A stretch of 64,000 nt of DNA. Source: JAUPKT01 sp964427855. Its GTDB lineage: Bacteria > Desulfobacterota > Desulfomonilia > Desulfomonilales > Desulfomonilaceae. This document shows, in pieces, positions 7,003 to 16,980 of the stretch. Both the position numbers and the translations under genes were made by a program. Under the pieces are notes generated by a model that worked only from the letters and a program-made list of their open reading frames with translations, was not told the origin of the DNA and ran no database searches. Every line of letters starts with the position of its first letter. The first letter of the stretch is position 1. Where the stretch lies: positions 44,940 through 108,939 of the forward strand of contig CAYRVH010000002.1 of NCBI GenBank assembly GCA_964427855.1, written 5' to 3'.

Positions 7003-9108
7003 TCAAAAAAGCCGGCCGTTCCGGTAGCGATCGCGCAGTTCGCCTCTTTTCCCCTTGTTCCAGCTCGAGACCTTGGTGAAGTATCCTGTGATGCGAGTGA
7101 TTTGTTCGACCTTATTTGATCCGCAGAAAGGGCAAGCGTCATGCAATCCTCGCACGGTCCTGCCGCAGGACACGCACGTGGTCTGCTCCGGTGAAAAAGC
7201 CACTTGATCATTTTGGGTCATCCGGAATACTTTGACCACAAAATTCGCCAGAGACTCCGGACTGGGGTGGCTTTCCCCGAGCCAGACGTGCGTCAGCGAC
7301 CCCGCCTCAATCAGTGGATGAAACAGGCCTTCCTTCTTGACCCTGTCTATCGGATCTACGACGGCCCCCACATTGAATAACGTGGAATTGGTGTAGTAAA
7401 TCTCGTCAAGAGCCAAATTGCCTTTGACGACGCGCTGCGCTTGTGGATACAGCTTCATATCAAGTTTGGCAAACCGATAGGCGGTGCTCTCTGCTGGCGT
7501 TTGCTCCAACACAAATCTCATACGATGTTTTTTGGCCAGTCGTGCAGCCACCAAGTTCATGTGAGCGATTACCCGCAGACCAAATCTGAGGGCGTCTTCA
7601 CTCTCGTGCAACTCCTCGCCTGTATGGCACTGCACCATCTCATTGAGGCCGACCATCCCGATAAGATATGTCACACGATGCATCCTCAAGTACGGCTCGC
7701 CATCCCGGTCCATGGTCAACAACGCCAGCGGACCGATTTCTCCCAAGGCCAACAAACGCTCGATAAACGCTTTTTTCTGGAGATGAGCTTTCGCAGCCAA
7801 CGTGATTCGGTCTGTCAAAAGTTCAAATAACCTAGTGTCGTCGCCACGAGCTTCGTACGCGATTCGAGGGAGATTGATTGTGACGTTCTGCATTGCTGAA
7901 TAGCGCATTTTCCACGGCTGTACCGCGTCGTCAAAATCACTTTTTTCCAGTTTGAAGGAAAGCCGACAACATTCAGATATCTTGGCTGTTTCTCCTCTGT
8001 CAAACACGTAGTATGTGTTCCCCTTTTCTGTGGCAATATCACAGATGTGACGGAGGAATTCCTCATGACCAGGCGTGGCGAAAAATTTCTCTGTGATGTG
8101 AACCAGCGGCTTCGGGAAAAAGAAGGGCCTTCCCAATCCATCTCCCTCTCGAAATATGTCGAAAAGCGTCCACACGAAATTCTGGGCCTCCGGAAGATAA
8201 TCGGCATACGTAAGGCCGGTGAATTCACCGCCAGGGCCAATCGCAGGTACATTTTCAAAGTGTTTGGGCACTTCCCAATACAGGTTGATGTCCGTAAAAA
8301 TCGCCTGCCCTCCTCGCGCAACGGCCTGCTGAGAAAATTCGAAGATGAGCATTTGAGCCAACTGCCTCACCTCATTTTTGGGGAGCCCTCGCAGATACGG
8401 CGCAAAAAACAGGTTGACGGCGTCCCAACCGATAGCCCCAGCAAAATGGCTCTGCAACGCTGCCGCAAACTTTACCATGTGGGCAAGCAGCACCTCGGGA
8501 TGCTTTGCCGGCTTGGCCATAGCCAGCGAATTCGGCAAATTCAAACCGAATTTCTTTATATATTCAAGCGACTGTCCCGAACAGTAGGGTCGATCAACAA
8601 ATCCCAGGTCGTGCAGGTGAATATCCCCGTGCATGTGCGCATCTCCCACTGCCTGGTCAAAAACATTCAACAAGGCGTATTCCTTCTTAATGTTCTCGGC
8701 AAGCGTGAGATTGGTGGCTTCAGGCCCATGAGGGACGTTAGCGTTCTCTTTGTTCGGTCGAGTAATCAGTTGATCAACGTCGTAGAGTGGAACTCCAAGC
8801 CTGGTGTGAAGTCTCCGAGCCCCTTCGAGGCCCCGCTCGATGAGCTTCGCGTTGACCATCTCTCTTACCAGCGGCGCAGTGATAACCTTTATGCCGCTCC
8901 TCTTAATGTCATTTTCAACTTCCAAGCTGATGTCTTCCGCCGTGCCCTCGTCGATAAACGTTTCCCTGAGTAGGGCATCGACAATCCGGCTCCGATCCCA
9001 CCCGTCCATCGCCTCGCTGGACGTACGCACAAACAGAGCGAGATCAGTCGTTTCGTCAAACCGGAGCGATGCCTTCTTAAATTCTTTCATTTCAATCAAG
9101 CTAGCCAT
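7003..9108 (-). CDS. nrdD: Anaerobic ribonucleoside-triphosphate reductase (class III)
   Basis: About 701 residues from ATG 9108, chosen because GGGGAG at 9115-9120 lies 6 bases before it; a longer frame from GTG 9192 is possible. The N-terminus is an ATP-cone regulatory domain (SRIVDALLRE to about residue 90), followed by the ten-stranded barrel with HGDIHLHDL and FTDIN. The C-terminus carries the zinc site CVSCG...CPFCG and the glycyl radical site RITGYF (Gly at about residue 675). It reduces NTPs to dNTPs without oxygen. The NrdR-box promoter upstream and the nrdG-like gene downstream give a coherent operon. Confidence 0.96.
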   Translation of the reverse strand: MASLIEMKEFKKASLRFDETTDLALFVRTSSEAMDGWDRSRIVDALLRETFIDEGTAEDISLEVENDIKRSGIKVITAPLVREMVNAKLIERGLEGARRLHTRLGVPLYDVDQLITRPNKENANVPHGPEATNLTLAENIKKEYALLNVFDQAVGDAHMHGDIHLHDLGFVDRPYCSGQSLEYIKKFGLNLPNSLAMAKPAKHPEVLLAHMVKFAAALQSHFAGAIGWDAVNLFFAPYLRGLPKNEVRQLAQMLIFEFSQQAVARGGQAIFTDINLYWEVPKHFENVPAIGPGGEFTGLTYADYLPEAQNFVWTLFDIFREGDGLGRPFFFPKPLVHITEKFFATPGHEEFLRHICDIATEKGNTYYVFDRGETAKISECCRLSFKLEKSDFDDAVQPWKMRYSAMQNVTINLPRIAYEARGDDTRLFELLTDRITLAAKAHLQKKAFIERLLALGEIGPLALLTMDRDGEPYLRMHRVTYLIGMVGLNEMVQCHTGEELHESEDALRFGLRVIAHMNLVAARLAKKHRMRFVLEQTPAESTAYRFAKLDMKLYPQAQRVVKGNLALDEIYYTNSTLFNVGAVVDPIDRVKKEGLFHPLIEAGSLTHVWLGESHPSPESLANFVVKVFRMTQNDQVAFSPEQTTCVSCGRTVRGLHDACPFCGSNKVEQITRITGYFTKVSSWNKGKRGELRDRYRNGRLF

Positions 9109-9428
9109 TGCAATCTCCCCTTTCTTGCTCTTTTTGACCAAAGGCTTTCCACCCTCGCAAAGGTCAGCGAGTTCAGCGGTGCCAAATTTCACCTTTCCAC
9201 GATATAAAAGTTTTATTTACGAAATGTTAGAGCAAAACATGAATGTATCACCTAACATTCCCGCCGCACCCGCTTCTTAACTGCGGTCGTCAAAAGACGC
9301 GCACAAGGGACACGCTTTTCTTCTCATGGCCGCAACCCTTCGTGCTTTGAGTGGGCAGCGCATCTGGTTGCGAGGTATGCGGTGATACGCCCACGATGGC
9401 CTATCCTTCGACCATCTTGTGGTATGAT
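9109..9428 (-). other. Long 5' leader of nrdD with a small CxxC-containing frame
   Basis: If the promoter at 9429-9458 is used, nrdD mRNA has about 310 untranslated bases. Within them a short frame ends at 9277 (stop) with the sequence MRRKACPLCASF and an in-frame ATG further up (MRCPLKARRV). An AAGGG lies about 8 bases before the MRRKA start. Whether it is translated is unknown. I see no known riboswitch fold here. Confidence 0.3.
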
Positions 9429-9458
9429 GCAATATCCCCACTATATGTAGTGTGTCAA
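9429..9458 (-). promoter_or_regulatory. Promoter of the nrdD operon overlapping an NrdR box
   Basis: On the minus strand a perfect -35 TTGACA (9453-9458) is followed by candidate -10 hexamers GATATT (9431-9436, 16-base spacer) or TATTGC (9429-9434, 18-base spacer). The spacer contains CCACTATATGTAGTGT (plus-strand reading, 9438-9453), which matches the NrdR consensus ACACTATATATAGTGT at 14 of 16 positions. NrdR binding there would block RNA polymerase. NrdR usually binds two boxes about 31 bases apart; I see only a weak partner (ACCATCTTGTGGT at 9411-9423). Confidence 0.75.
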
Positions 9459-9912
9459 GGAGAAAAAAGATGTCCCCCAGACCAAACGACGTAGGTCTCT
9501 GAGATTTCATGAGATATTTTTTGGCATGTTATATCACATAATTATGCGTAAAGTCTCGAATTAATAGCATCCTCGCTCGGTCGCCTCTCGGGTACGCAGC
9601 GCGCCGCGCTCTTCCCTTTCCTGCCTTGGCCGTCGAGACAAGTAGTAACTATATTTTTTTGTCAAAACTTCCCCAAAGATAGCGTCGCGTCTCCCCAATA
9701 ACACTGCTGTGGTATTTTTAATGCGACAGGGAGCCGAACACGACAAAGCCAATCTCTGCTTCCATCCGGCAGGCAGGGAAGCCTTCGTCGAATTCCCGGT
9801 TTTCGGCGAGAATGATGGACCCGGCGGGAAAAACTATCGCGCCTTGGATACATCTCGCTTACCCGAAGGTATCCCCGCAGACATTTTTTAGAATGACTGC
9901 GAAAAGGAGGCT
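9459..9912. other. Intergenic stretch upstream of the nrdD promoter
   Basis: About 450 bases, AT-rich near 9480-9560 and 9640-9720. Short frames exist on both strands but lack ribosome binding sites and recognisable sequence. I see no gene or repeat here. Confidence 0.5.
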
Positions 9913-10290
9913 CTATTCTGCGATCCTGACGTCCGGCGAATTGCGAAGGACAAGGTAGAGAAATTCTTCTTCGGTGTATGGACTCGTGGGGAAAGGGCGG
10001 TTCCAATATTTGCGAACTTCCTTCACAAGTTCAGCGATTGACAGCGTGCCTCCATGGGTGATAAGGATCGCCTGCGTCACGGTCATGAGGGGAGTTCTCG
10101 CTTCAGAACGGGTGTCAGAATTGATTTTCGCCACCTCAGAAAGGGTCGGTATGTTTTCTGCCTCTCCTAAATAGGTTACCCGAAACTGACCAACTCCACT
10201 CTTTCCTTTGACAGGTAGAGCAGTCGATGGTCTCGGAATGCTTTTTGCCGAGACGATCCCGGGAAACGATTCTCTTTCAAGATCTTCCAT
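9913..10290 (-). CDS. Small hypothetical protein with possible winged-helix C-terminus
   Basis: The 125-residue product is not one I recognise. The first 65 residues are polar and low in hydrophobic content (likely disordered); the last 60 (TQAILITHGGTLSIAELVKEVRKYW...EEEFLYLVLRNSPDVRI) look like a helix-turn-helix or winged-helix fold of the HARE type, in which a short domain with this helix pattern occurs in DNA-associated proteins. GGAGTC lies 8 bases upstream of the ATG at 10290. It is the nearest upstream neighbour of the nrdD promoter on the same strand, but 450 bases separate them. Confidence 0.55.
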   Translation of the reverse strand: MEDLERESFPGIVSAKSIPRPSTALPVKGKSGVGQFRVTYLGEAENIPTLSEVAKINSDTRSEARTPLMTVTQAILITHGGTLSIAELVKEVRKYWNRPFPTSPYTEEEFLYLVLRNSPDVRIAE

Positions 10291-10869
10291 TGGATGACTC
10301 CGTTCCGTTCACCTTATCTCAGGGCTCGCCCGAGTGTCTCTCCTGAGCCTCACGCTTCACATCGCCGATCGCGTCTTTGCTGCGAATGCTTGAATGCGGC
10401 ATTGTACAAGCCTTTCGTCGCTCTTCTTTATGAGACATAGGATGCGAGTTGTGAGTGCTTGTGTACAGAAGACGCCCCTGGCGCTTCACGCTTCACAATC
10501 GCTTTCACTTTAAGACACGGCCACTTATGTTGTCAATCCCTCGTCAGCATCCGAAATCCTGAAAAACCCTGTCGATTGCGAGTCGAATTTGCTGAAGGGA
10601 AAGAAAAGCAGGAGCGCGAACATATCCGGTGCGAAGGTGTCTATATAGCACACACAAAAGTGCCAACAAGACTTTGCGATATTAAACTGTTATGCCTGCA
10701 GCCCCAAGCGTCTTCTGTATATTCTCCTTTAGACCACGATATGACTATATTGAAATTTGTCTAATATATGCGTGTCATCTGTGGACACTGAGTTAATTAC
10801 GTGGTAGAGAGGTGTAGCCTGCGAGTAGCGCAGGCGAGAAAGCAGCATTTGTTTTCTCTGGATGATCCA
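10291..10869. other. Intergenic stretch upstream of the PBP1A gene
   Basis: About 580 bases. TCACGCTTCACA occurs twice (near 10350 and 10482), a short direct repeat of no known function. The last 150 bases are AT-rich and hold TAATAT (10762-10767), a possible -10 element without a clear -35. A frame from GTG 10801 would add 23 residues to PBP1A but lacks a ribosome binding site. I see no gene. Confidence 0.45.
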
Positions 10870-13500
10870 ATGCATAAACAGCCTAACCCTTTTTCTCAGC
10901 TTTATGAACGCCCCCATACCAAGAAGAAGCGCGGCTCTTTTTTTGGAGCTATATCAAGGTTTCTTCTGCTCGGGTTCCTCGGCGCAGTATGCGGCGTCAC
11001 GGGTATGGCGCTGCAGGGGTACTTTTATTTTACAAAGAGTCTTCCGAGCATCGACAAGCTAAACAACTACTCGCCTCCCACTGTCACGCGATTTTATGCG
11101 GATGATGGAGAATTGGTGGCAGAGTTTGCCTATCAGCGGCGTTTTGTGGTGCCCATAGAGCAAATCCCCACGACACTGCAGGACGCCTTCGTGGCCGCTG
11201 AGGACAAGAATTTTCGACGTCATTCTGGGGTCGATAAAGAAGCCATTCTCCGAGCGTTGAAAAAAAATCTCGTCTCAGGGTCACTGAAGGAGGGGGCCAG
11301 TACCATCACTCAGCAGGTGGCAAAGACCTTTCTGCTGACTCCTGAACGAAAATTTACCAGAAAGATCAAAGAGGCTATCCTGTCGACGCGAATCGAAGAT
11401 TCCCTCACCAAGGAACAGATACTGTATCTCTATCTTAACCAGATTTACCTCGGCAGCTCGGCCTATGGCGTGCAGGCAGCATCTGAGGTTTATTTTGGCA
11501 AGAATGTGTGGGATTTGACGTTGGCCGAATGCGCCATGCTGGCAGGATTGGCCAAGGCGCCGTCCATGAATTCACCGAGGCGGAACCTGAAAAAGGCCAT
11601 TGAACGACGCGGGTACGTCCTCAAGCGAATGTGGGAGGACGGATATATAACCCAAGAACAGTACGAGCAGGCAAATCTCGAGGAACCTCATATCGTCACA
11701 GTAAGCAACACAAATGCTACGTTGGCCGCAGACTTCGTGGAACACGTCCGGCGCTATATCGAGACCAAGTATGGGGCTGACTACCTGTACAAAGAAGGCC
11801 TTCAGGTGTACACCACGGCCGATCTCCGTCTGACCAAAGCGGCGAAGGAGGCCATAGGCCTTGGCCTGCGAGAGCTTGATAAAAGGCAGGGCTATCGCGG
11901 ACCTCTCAAGTCTCTCACAGCGTCTGAAATTGTGGAGTTCCTCCGGCAGAAAAGCGAGGAGATGGAGCGGCCCATTCATTTCGGCGACATCACAGAGGGT
12001 GTGATCACCCAGATGGACAATGAAAACATATACGTTCGCATGGGTTCCTATCAACGTGATGGGATAAAGAAGGATTACGTAGGCTTTGTGAAGATTGATC
12101 CGAACCTCAAATGGTGGGTGCGCATACCACACTTGCGACCGGAGCTGAGGACCAGGAATTTCTCCCCTGGCGATTTGCCCCTCCAAGTGGGAGACGTGGT
12201 GTTGGTGCGTGTCCTGGACCCCAACGTGAAGCGCAGGGAACTGTACCTCAAGAAGTATGGTCAATCTGACCCAGAGATGAAGAATTACAAGAATTATACC
12301 GAAGACATGGTTTCACTGTTCCCGCTTGAGTTGGAACAAGAACCCCTTGCGCAGTCTGCTCTGATGTTGCGGGAAAACCGAACTGGGTACGTGCGCGTGC
12401 TGGTTGGCGGGTACAGTATGACCGACTCCAAGTACAACCGCGCCACCCAAGCCAGGCGACAAGCGGGCTCGTCGTTCAAACCGGTCATTTATGCCGCCGC
12501 ACTGAACAAGGGGTTCACATGCTCTGACATTATCCTTGACTCCCCATTGGCCATTACTGTCCCTGGGACGGGAGAGGTGTGGCGGCCAAAGAACTACAGA
12601 GGGGGATATGCCGGGCCCGTCAGCTTTCGAGATTGTCTTGTAAAGTCCAGAAACATACCCACCATAAAGATACTACAGCAAATAAGCATCGATTACGTAA
12701 AAGGATATGCCAGGAAATTTGGGTATGTATCGCCTCTCGTGGAGAACCTCACTTTGGCGCTCGGTTCAACCGGCGTCTCCCTTGAAGAACAAACAAACGC
12801 ATACTCGGTGTTCCCCAACAAGGGATATTTTGTGCCAGGAGTTTACGTGAAAAAGATCGTCGATCGCAAAGGAAGGGTTTTGGAGGAATATGATCCTCCT
12901 GTGCTTTTGGACGATCCTGTCCCGGCAGACCAGACAGAGGTAAAGCCAGTCTCCATGGATAGTCGTGAGCAGCGCAGACCCGGGGACAACTATCCGCTGA
13001 CATCTTTGCCTGCGCGCCGCGCCATAGACGAAGGGACCGCTTATATAATGACCACCCTTTTGCAAGGGGTGATAACTGAAGGAACCGGCACGGTCCTCAA
13101 GAAAATAGTCGGTCGGCCTGACATCGCAGGGAAGACAGGTACCACCAACGATTACATCGATGCATGGTTTGTAGGCTTCAATCCTGATTACACGTGCGGC
13201 GTGTGGGTGGGGTTCGACACAGAGATGTCCCTGGGCGATGGTGAAACAGGGGGGAAAGCAGCAGCCCCGATATGGGGATATTTCATGAGGGAAGTCCTAA
13301 GAAACAAACCAGTCCGTGAATTTGTCGCACCGTCATCCGTTGAATTCCGCAGGGTTGATCCTAAAACTGGCCTCGTCACAGCCTCTGGGAACGGCGTCCA
13401 GGAGGTCTTTAAAGTCGGTCGCATCCCTGCTGAGAGTCAACCAAAATTTTTTAAGGGAGCCAGATGGGATGCTGCCGGTTCCGACCTCGATCAATTCTAG
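10870..13500 (+). CDS. Penicillin-binding protein 1A (bifunctional transglycosylase/transpeptidase)
   Basis: From ATG 10870 the product has 876 residues. A cytoplasmic tail is followed by one membrane anchor (FLLLGFLGAVCGVTGMAL). The GT51 domain shows the catalytic EDKNFRRHSGVD and EGASTITQQVAKTFL motifs; a central OB-like region (ITQMDNENIYVRMGSY...) follows; the transpeptidase has SxxK in AGSSFKPVIY, SxN in KSRNIPT and KTG in GKTGTTNDY. It polymerises and cross-links peptidoglycan in the periplasm. The length and domain order are those of class A PBPs. A GTG at 10801 is an alternative start but the ATG places the basic tail directly before the anchor. Confidence 0.95.
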   Translation: MHKQPNPFSQLYERPHTKKKRGSFFGAISRFLLLGFLGAVCGVTGMALQGYFYFTKSLPSIDKLNNYSPPTVTRFYADDGELVAEFAYQRRFVVPIEQIPTTLQDAFVAAEDKNFRRHSGVDKEAILRALKKNLVSGSLKEGASTITQQVAKTFLLTPERKFTRKIKEAILSTRIEDSLTKEQILYLYLNQIYLGSSAYGVQAASEVYFGKNVWDLTLAECAMLAGLAKAPSMNSPRRNLKKAIERRGYVLKRMWEDGYITQEQYEQANLEEPHIVTVSNTNATLAADFVEHVRRYIETKYGADYLYKEGLQVYTTADLRLTKAAKEAIGLGLRELDKRQGYRGPLKSLTASEIVEFLRQKSEEMERPIHFGDITEGVITQMDNENIYVRMGSYQRDGIKKDYVGFVKIDPNLKWWVRIPHLRPELRTRNFSPGDLPLQVGDVVLVRVLDPNVKRRELYLKKYGQSDPEMKNYKNYTEDMVSLFPLELEQEPLAQSALMLRENRTGYVRVLVGGYSMTDSKYNRATQARRQAGSSFKPVIYAAALNKGFTCSDIILDSPLAITVPGTGEVWRPKNYRGGYAGPVSFRDCLVKSRNIPTIKILQQISIDYVKGYARKFGYVSPLVENLTLALGSTGVSLEEQTNAYSVFPNKGYFVPGVYVKKIVDRKGRVLEEYDPPVLLDDPVPADQTEVKPVSMDSREQRRPGDNYPLTSLPARRAIDEGTAYIMTTLLQGVITEGTGTVLKKIVGRPDIAGKTGTTNDYIDAWFVGFNPDYTCGVWVGFDTEMSLGDGETGGKAAAPIWGYFMREVLRNKPVREFVAPSSVEFRRVDPKTGLVTASGNGVQEVFKVGRIPAESQPKFFKGARWDAAGSDLDQF

Positions 13501-13504
13501 CGAA

Positions 13505-13696
13505 TCACGATAGCTCTTCTGCTTCTGATGCCTTTCCATAGGGATGAGATAAAAGGTTCATCCACTCGGCGGTCTTCACCGCAAGACGAAGCGTCCTGTT
13601 CGTCTTCGGGTCATTGGGGATTGCAAGGCGCCAAGGAATGCCTCGTCGGCTCATGATAACGACTTTCTGGGCCGGACTAGAGACAGTAAAAGGCAC
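13505..13696 (-). CDS. Possible small hypothetical protein
   Basis: A 63-codon frame (GTG start, or ATG 13654 giving 49 residues) lies tail-to-tail with the PBP1A gene. The sequence after the internal Met (MSRRGIPWRLAIPNDP...AVKTAEWMNLL) has a protein-like distribution of residues but no motif I recognise, and neither start has a good ribosome binding site. It may be a real small gene or a chance frame in the 400-base gap between PBP1A and lon. Confidence 0.28.
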   Translation of the reverse strand: MPFTVSSPAQKVVIMSRRGIPWRLAIPNDPKTNRTLRLAVKTAEWMNLLSHPYGKASEAEELS

Positions 13697-13768
13697 GGAT
13701 TAATGCCGCCGGGCAGCGCTGCGCCGCGTTTCCCCTGCTCGTGGCGAGTGGGATATGCCCAATCCTGG

Positions 13769-13798
13769 TTGACATAAAGAAATAACAGCGCATATCTA
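13769..13798 (+). promoter_or_regulatory. Sigma70-type promoter of lon
   Basis: TTGACA at 13769-13774 and TATCTA at 13793-13798 are separated by 18 bases; the lon start codon is about 100 bases downstream. The -35 is perfect. I see no CIRCE or sigma32-like element. Confidence 0.6.
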
Positions 13799-13899
13799 CA
13801 TGTAGGGAACGCCAGAGAGAAGACGCAAGACGCGGCTCGGAGGAAGGCGTCACCATACCAGAAAAGAGGGCGGAGAGCTCTCGAGAGGGATTACAACGA

Positions 13900-16446
13900 A
13901 TGGCAGACGAAACAGACAAGAAAGATTTTGCGGATGAGGCGAGCCAAAACGCGGAGCAAGTAAACCTTGCTGACATTCCAGATGAGATGCCTTTGCTCCC
14001 GGTTCGAGATGTCGTGATCTATCCCTACATGATACTTCCATTGATGGTTGGCCGGGATAAGTCTATTCGTGCGGTTGAACAAGCTGTCAACCATGATAGA
14101 CTGATCTTCTTGGCTACCCAGAAATCATCTACCAAAGAAGATCCCTCGCCCGAAGACATTTACCGTATCGGAACTGTGGCCATGGTAGTCAAAATGCTGC
14201 GACTACCCGACGGCAGGGTAAAGATCCTCGTCCAAGGGGTCACAAAGGGTCGAATCGTCGATTACGTGGCCCAGGGAGACTTCTTCATCGTTAAGATAGA
14301 GAAAATTATCGAGCCCCAAGTTGCTACCATCGGCCTCGAGGTCGAAGCGCTGATGAGGTCTGTGAAAGAAAATTCCGAGAAAATTCTCCAGCTCAGGGGA
14401 ATTGTCTCCCCAGACGCGGTCGCGATCCTTGAATCCATCGACGATCCTGGCAGACTTGCTGACCTCGTGTCCTCCAATCTCAAACTTCGCGTCGAGGAAT
14501 CCCAGTCCATCCTCGAAGTCATCGATCCGATAGAGCGCCTGCTCAAGGTCAATGAATTGCTTTCCAAGGAAATAGAGCTCTCTGCGATGCAGGCTAAGAT
14601 TCAGACCCAGGCCAAAGAAGAAATGGGCAAAACCCATAGAGAATATTTCCTGAGAGAGCAGCTCAAGGCCATTCAAGCAGAACTCGGCGAAATAGATGAG
14701 AAAACCAAAGAAATCGAAGAATTCAGAGCAAAAATTGCCAAAGCTCGCATCCCCAAGGATGTAGAGAAAGAGGCTGAGAAACAGCTCGGCCGTCTGGCTC
14801 AGATGCATCCAGACGCCGCCGAGGCGTCGATCATTCGCACCTATTTGGATTGGATCGTGGAACTCCCGTGGTCAAAATCTACAAAGGACAGACTTGACAT
14901 CAAGAATGCAAAAAAAATACTCGACGAGGACCACTATGACCTTGAAAAGGTGAAGGATCGAATCCTGGAGTACTTGGGGGTGAGGAAGCTCAATAAAAAC
15001 ATGAAAGGCCCCATTCTTTGCTTCGTGGGGCCTCCTGGCGTGGGGAAGACCTCGCTGGGCAAATCGATTGCCCGGGCCTTAGGGCGGAAATTCACCCGCA
15101 TGTCTTTGGGCGGCGTCCGAGATGAGGCGGAGATCCGAGGACATCGTCGCACCTACATTGGAGCACTGCCCGGTCGGATCATTCAGGGTCTCAAGAACGC
15201 CGGCTCGAACAATCCTGTATTTATGCTCGACGAGATCGATAAGGTCGGTGCGGACTTTCGTGGCGATCCATCGGCCGCGCTGCTAGAAGTGCTTGACCCT
15301 GAACAGAACAATGCTTTTAGCGATCATTACCTCAATGTGCCCTTTGATCTGTCCCGGGTCATGTTCATCACCACAGCCAACCTGGCTGACCCGATCATTC
15401 CGGCCCTCAAGGATCGTATGGAAATCATAGAACTGTCTGGATACGTCGATGAAGAAAAACTGAAAATTGCACGAAGATTTCTCATTCCTCGCCAGATCAA
15501 AGAAAACGGGATCAGCGAGAAGGACTTTGATATCACGGACGAAGCCATACTTGCCATCATCAATCAGTACACACGAGAATCGGGCCTACGCAACCTGGAA
15601 CGAGAAATAGCCAATCTCTGTAGAAAGATAGCGCGGAAGATCGCAGAAGGGGAGAAGAAGGTCCCAAAGATAACAGTAAAGAATCTTTCCAAATTCCTTG
15701 GCGTTCCAAAGTACCTGCGTGACAACGAGAAACGAACCGATGAGGTAGGGGTGGCCATAGGCCTGGCTTGGACCCCGTATGGCGGCGATGTGTTGCAAAT
15801 AGAAGCCACGCCATTAGAAGGGAAGGGCAACCTCCTCCTCACAGGTCAACTCGGCGACGTGATGAAGGAGTCAGGACAGGCGGCAATGTCCTATTTCAGG
15901 TCGCGCGCAGCTCATTTCGGCATGAAAGAAAAATTCTATTTTTCTAAGGACATACATGTTCACGTGCCAGCCGGCGCCATACCAAAAGACGGTCCTTCGG
16001 CCGGCGTGACCATGGCCACGGCAATCGTCAGCGCACTCACCGGCATCCCCGTGCGCTCCGATGTCGCTATGACAGGAGAGATCACACTGAGAGGCCGGGT
16101 GCTGCCTATTGGAGGCTTGAGAGAGAAAGCTCTCGCAGCGCTGAGGTCTCAAATCTACACCGTTATCGCCCCAGAACAAAACGAAAAAGACCTTGAAGAA
16201 ATACCGCGACATATTCGACATAAACTGGATTTCAAGTTCGTCAAACACATGGATGAGGTTTTAAAAATCGCGCTCCGTGGCGATACCGCAGAACGCCGAC
16301 AGAGTGTCAACGGATTAAGTTCAAAGGTCCAGAGCGGGGACGACCATAAGAAAACGGCTGATTCCCAGGCAAAACCCAAGCGCGTAAGAGCTGGGACCCA
16401 GCGCAAAACCCCGCCGGCGACGGAGGCGGCGGAAAAAATGGCCTGA
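13900..16446 (+). CDS. lon: ATP-dependent protease Lon
   Basis: The 848-residue product has the Lon N-terminal substrate domain (LLPVRDVVIYPYMILPL), a coiled helical region, the AAA+ module with Walker A GPPGVGKT from about residue 377 and FMLDEIDKVGADFRGDP, and the Ser-Lys protease domain. The catalytic Ser is S700 (PKDGPSAGVT) and the Lys K743 (GGLREKALAA), with the 43-residue spacing of bacterial LonA. The last ~45 residues form a charged Lys/Arg-rich tail beyond the usual end. ATG 13900 is preceded by CGAGAGGGA. It degrades misfolded and regulatory proteins in the cytoplasm. Confidence 0.97.
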   Translation: MADETDKKDFADEASQNAEQVNLADIPDEMPLLPVRDVVIYPYMILPLMVGRDKSIRAVEQAVNHDRLIFLATQKSSTKEDPSPEDIYRIGTVAMVVKMLRLPDGRVKILVQGVTKGRIVDYVAQGDFFIVKIEKIIEPQVATIGLEVEALMRSVKENSEKILQLRGIVSPDAVAILESIDDPGRLADLVSSNLKLRVEESQSILEVIDPIERLLKVNELLSKEIELSAMQAKIQTQAKEEMGKTHREYFLREQLKAIQAELGEIDEKTKEIEEFRAKIAKARIPKDVEKEAEKQLGRLAQMHPDAAEASIIRTYLDWIVELPWSKSTKDRLDIKNAKKILDEDHYDLEKVKDRILEYLGVRKLNKNMKGPILCFVGPPGVGKTSLGKSIARALGRKFTRMSLGGVRDEAEIRGHRRTYIGALPGRIIQGLKNAGSNNPVFMLDEIDKVGADFRGDPSAALLEVLDPEQNNAFSDHYLNVPFDLSRVMFITTANLADPIIPALKDRMEIIELSGYVDEEKLKIARRFLIPRQIKENGISEKDFDITDEAILAIINQYTRESGLRNLEREIANLCRKIARKIAEGEKKVPKITVKNLSKFLGVPKYLRDNEKRTDEVGVAIGLAWTPYGGDVLQIEATPLEGKGNLLLTGQLGDVMKESGQAAMSYFRSRAAHFGMKEKFYFSKDIHVHVPAGAIPKDGPSAGVTMATAIVSALTGIPVRSDVAMTGEITLRGRVLPIGGLREKALAALRSQIYTVIAPEQNEKDLEEIPRHIRHKLDFKFVKHMDEVLKIALRGDTAERRQSVNGLSSKVQSGDDHKKTADSQAKPKRVRAGTQRKTPPATEAAEKMA

Positions 16447-16980
16447 CGCTCTCGGAAGTAGTTTTGGTATTGAATCTGGGATTTCCGTCGCAATGAGCCT
16501 CACATTGACAAGGGTATGAGTCTGCTCTAAACGCCCCATGGAAGCCTGAGAGAGGAGCTCTCGTCATGTCCAAGGAGCCGGAGAACGAATTGAGAGAAGG
16601 GAAGGGGAATTCTTTGTCGTCGAAACGAGTTTTTTCGGTTCGCTCGAAATGAGATTAAGGAAAGTTGCCAAGCTGACTACTATGCCATAGAATTCTCGAG
16701 TACTTCCGAGAATCCCTGTGAGTCTAGGATCGGTCATGCATCTCCTCTCAAAATTTTCGTCGGAACGATAGCCACCTATATAACGCGCATCATGATCCTC
16801 GAGTATCGTGTGATGCGTTGAAGGTGTATCGCATCCTATGAGCGCTTTGTTTGTCACGCCGGTTCGATCGGCTTCCACCGTCCGGATTCCCTCCTTCACG
16901 GGAAGAGACAGCGACAAACGTGTGACTAGCTTCCTGACCAGCAGTGAGCCCGGGATATATCTTCATAAAGACAGGTGTTC
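16447..16980. other. Intergenic stretch downstream of lon
   Basis: About 530 bases. TTCGCTCGAAATGA at 16640-16653 matches one end of the TCATTTCGAGC family of palindromic repeats, but I find no intact partner arm. A 117-codon frame on the minus strand (16564-16917) passes through this half-repeat and shows no domain, so I do not call it a gene. Confidence 0.4.

Noticed and set aside
8047..8973. 308-codon plus-strand frame opposite nrdD
   Set aside because: Lies fully antisense to a well-supported nrdD; a shadow of its codon usage.
9709..9891. 60-codon frame on the plus strand upstream of the nrdD promoter
   Set aside because: No ribosome binding site, no recognisable motif, overlapping equally long frames on the other strand.
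16564..16917. 117-codon minus-strand frame after lon
   Set aside because: Contains a half palindromic repeat and has no domain or good start.
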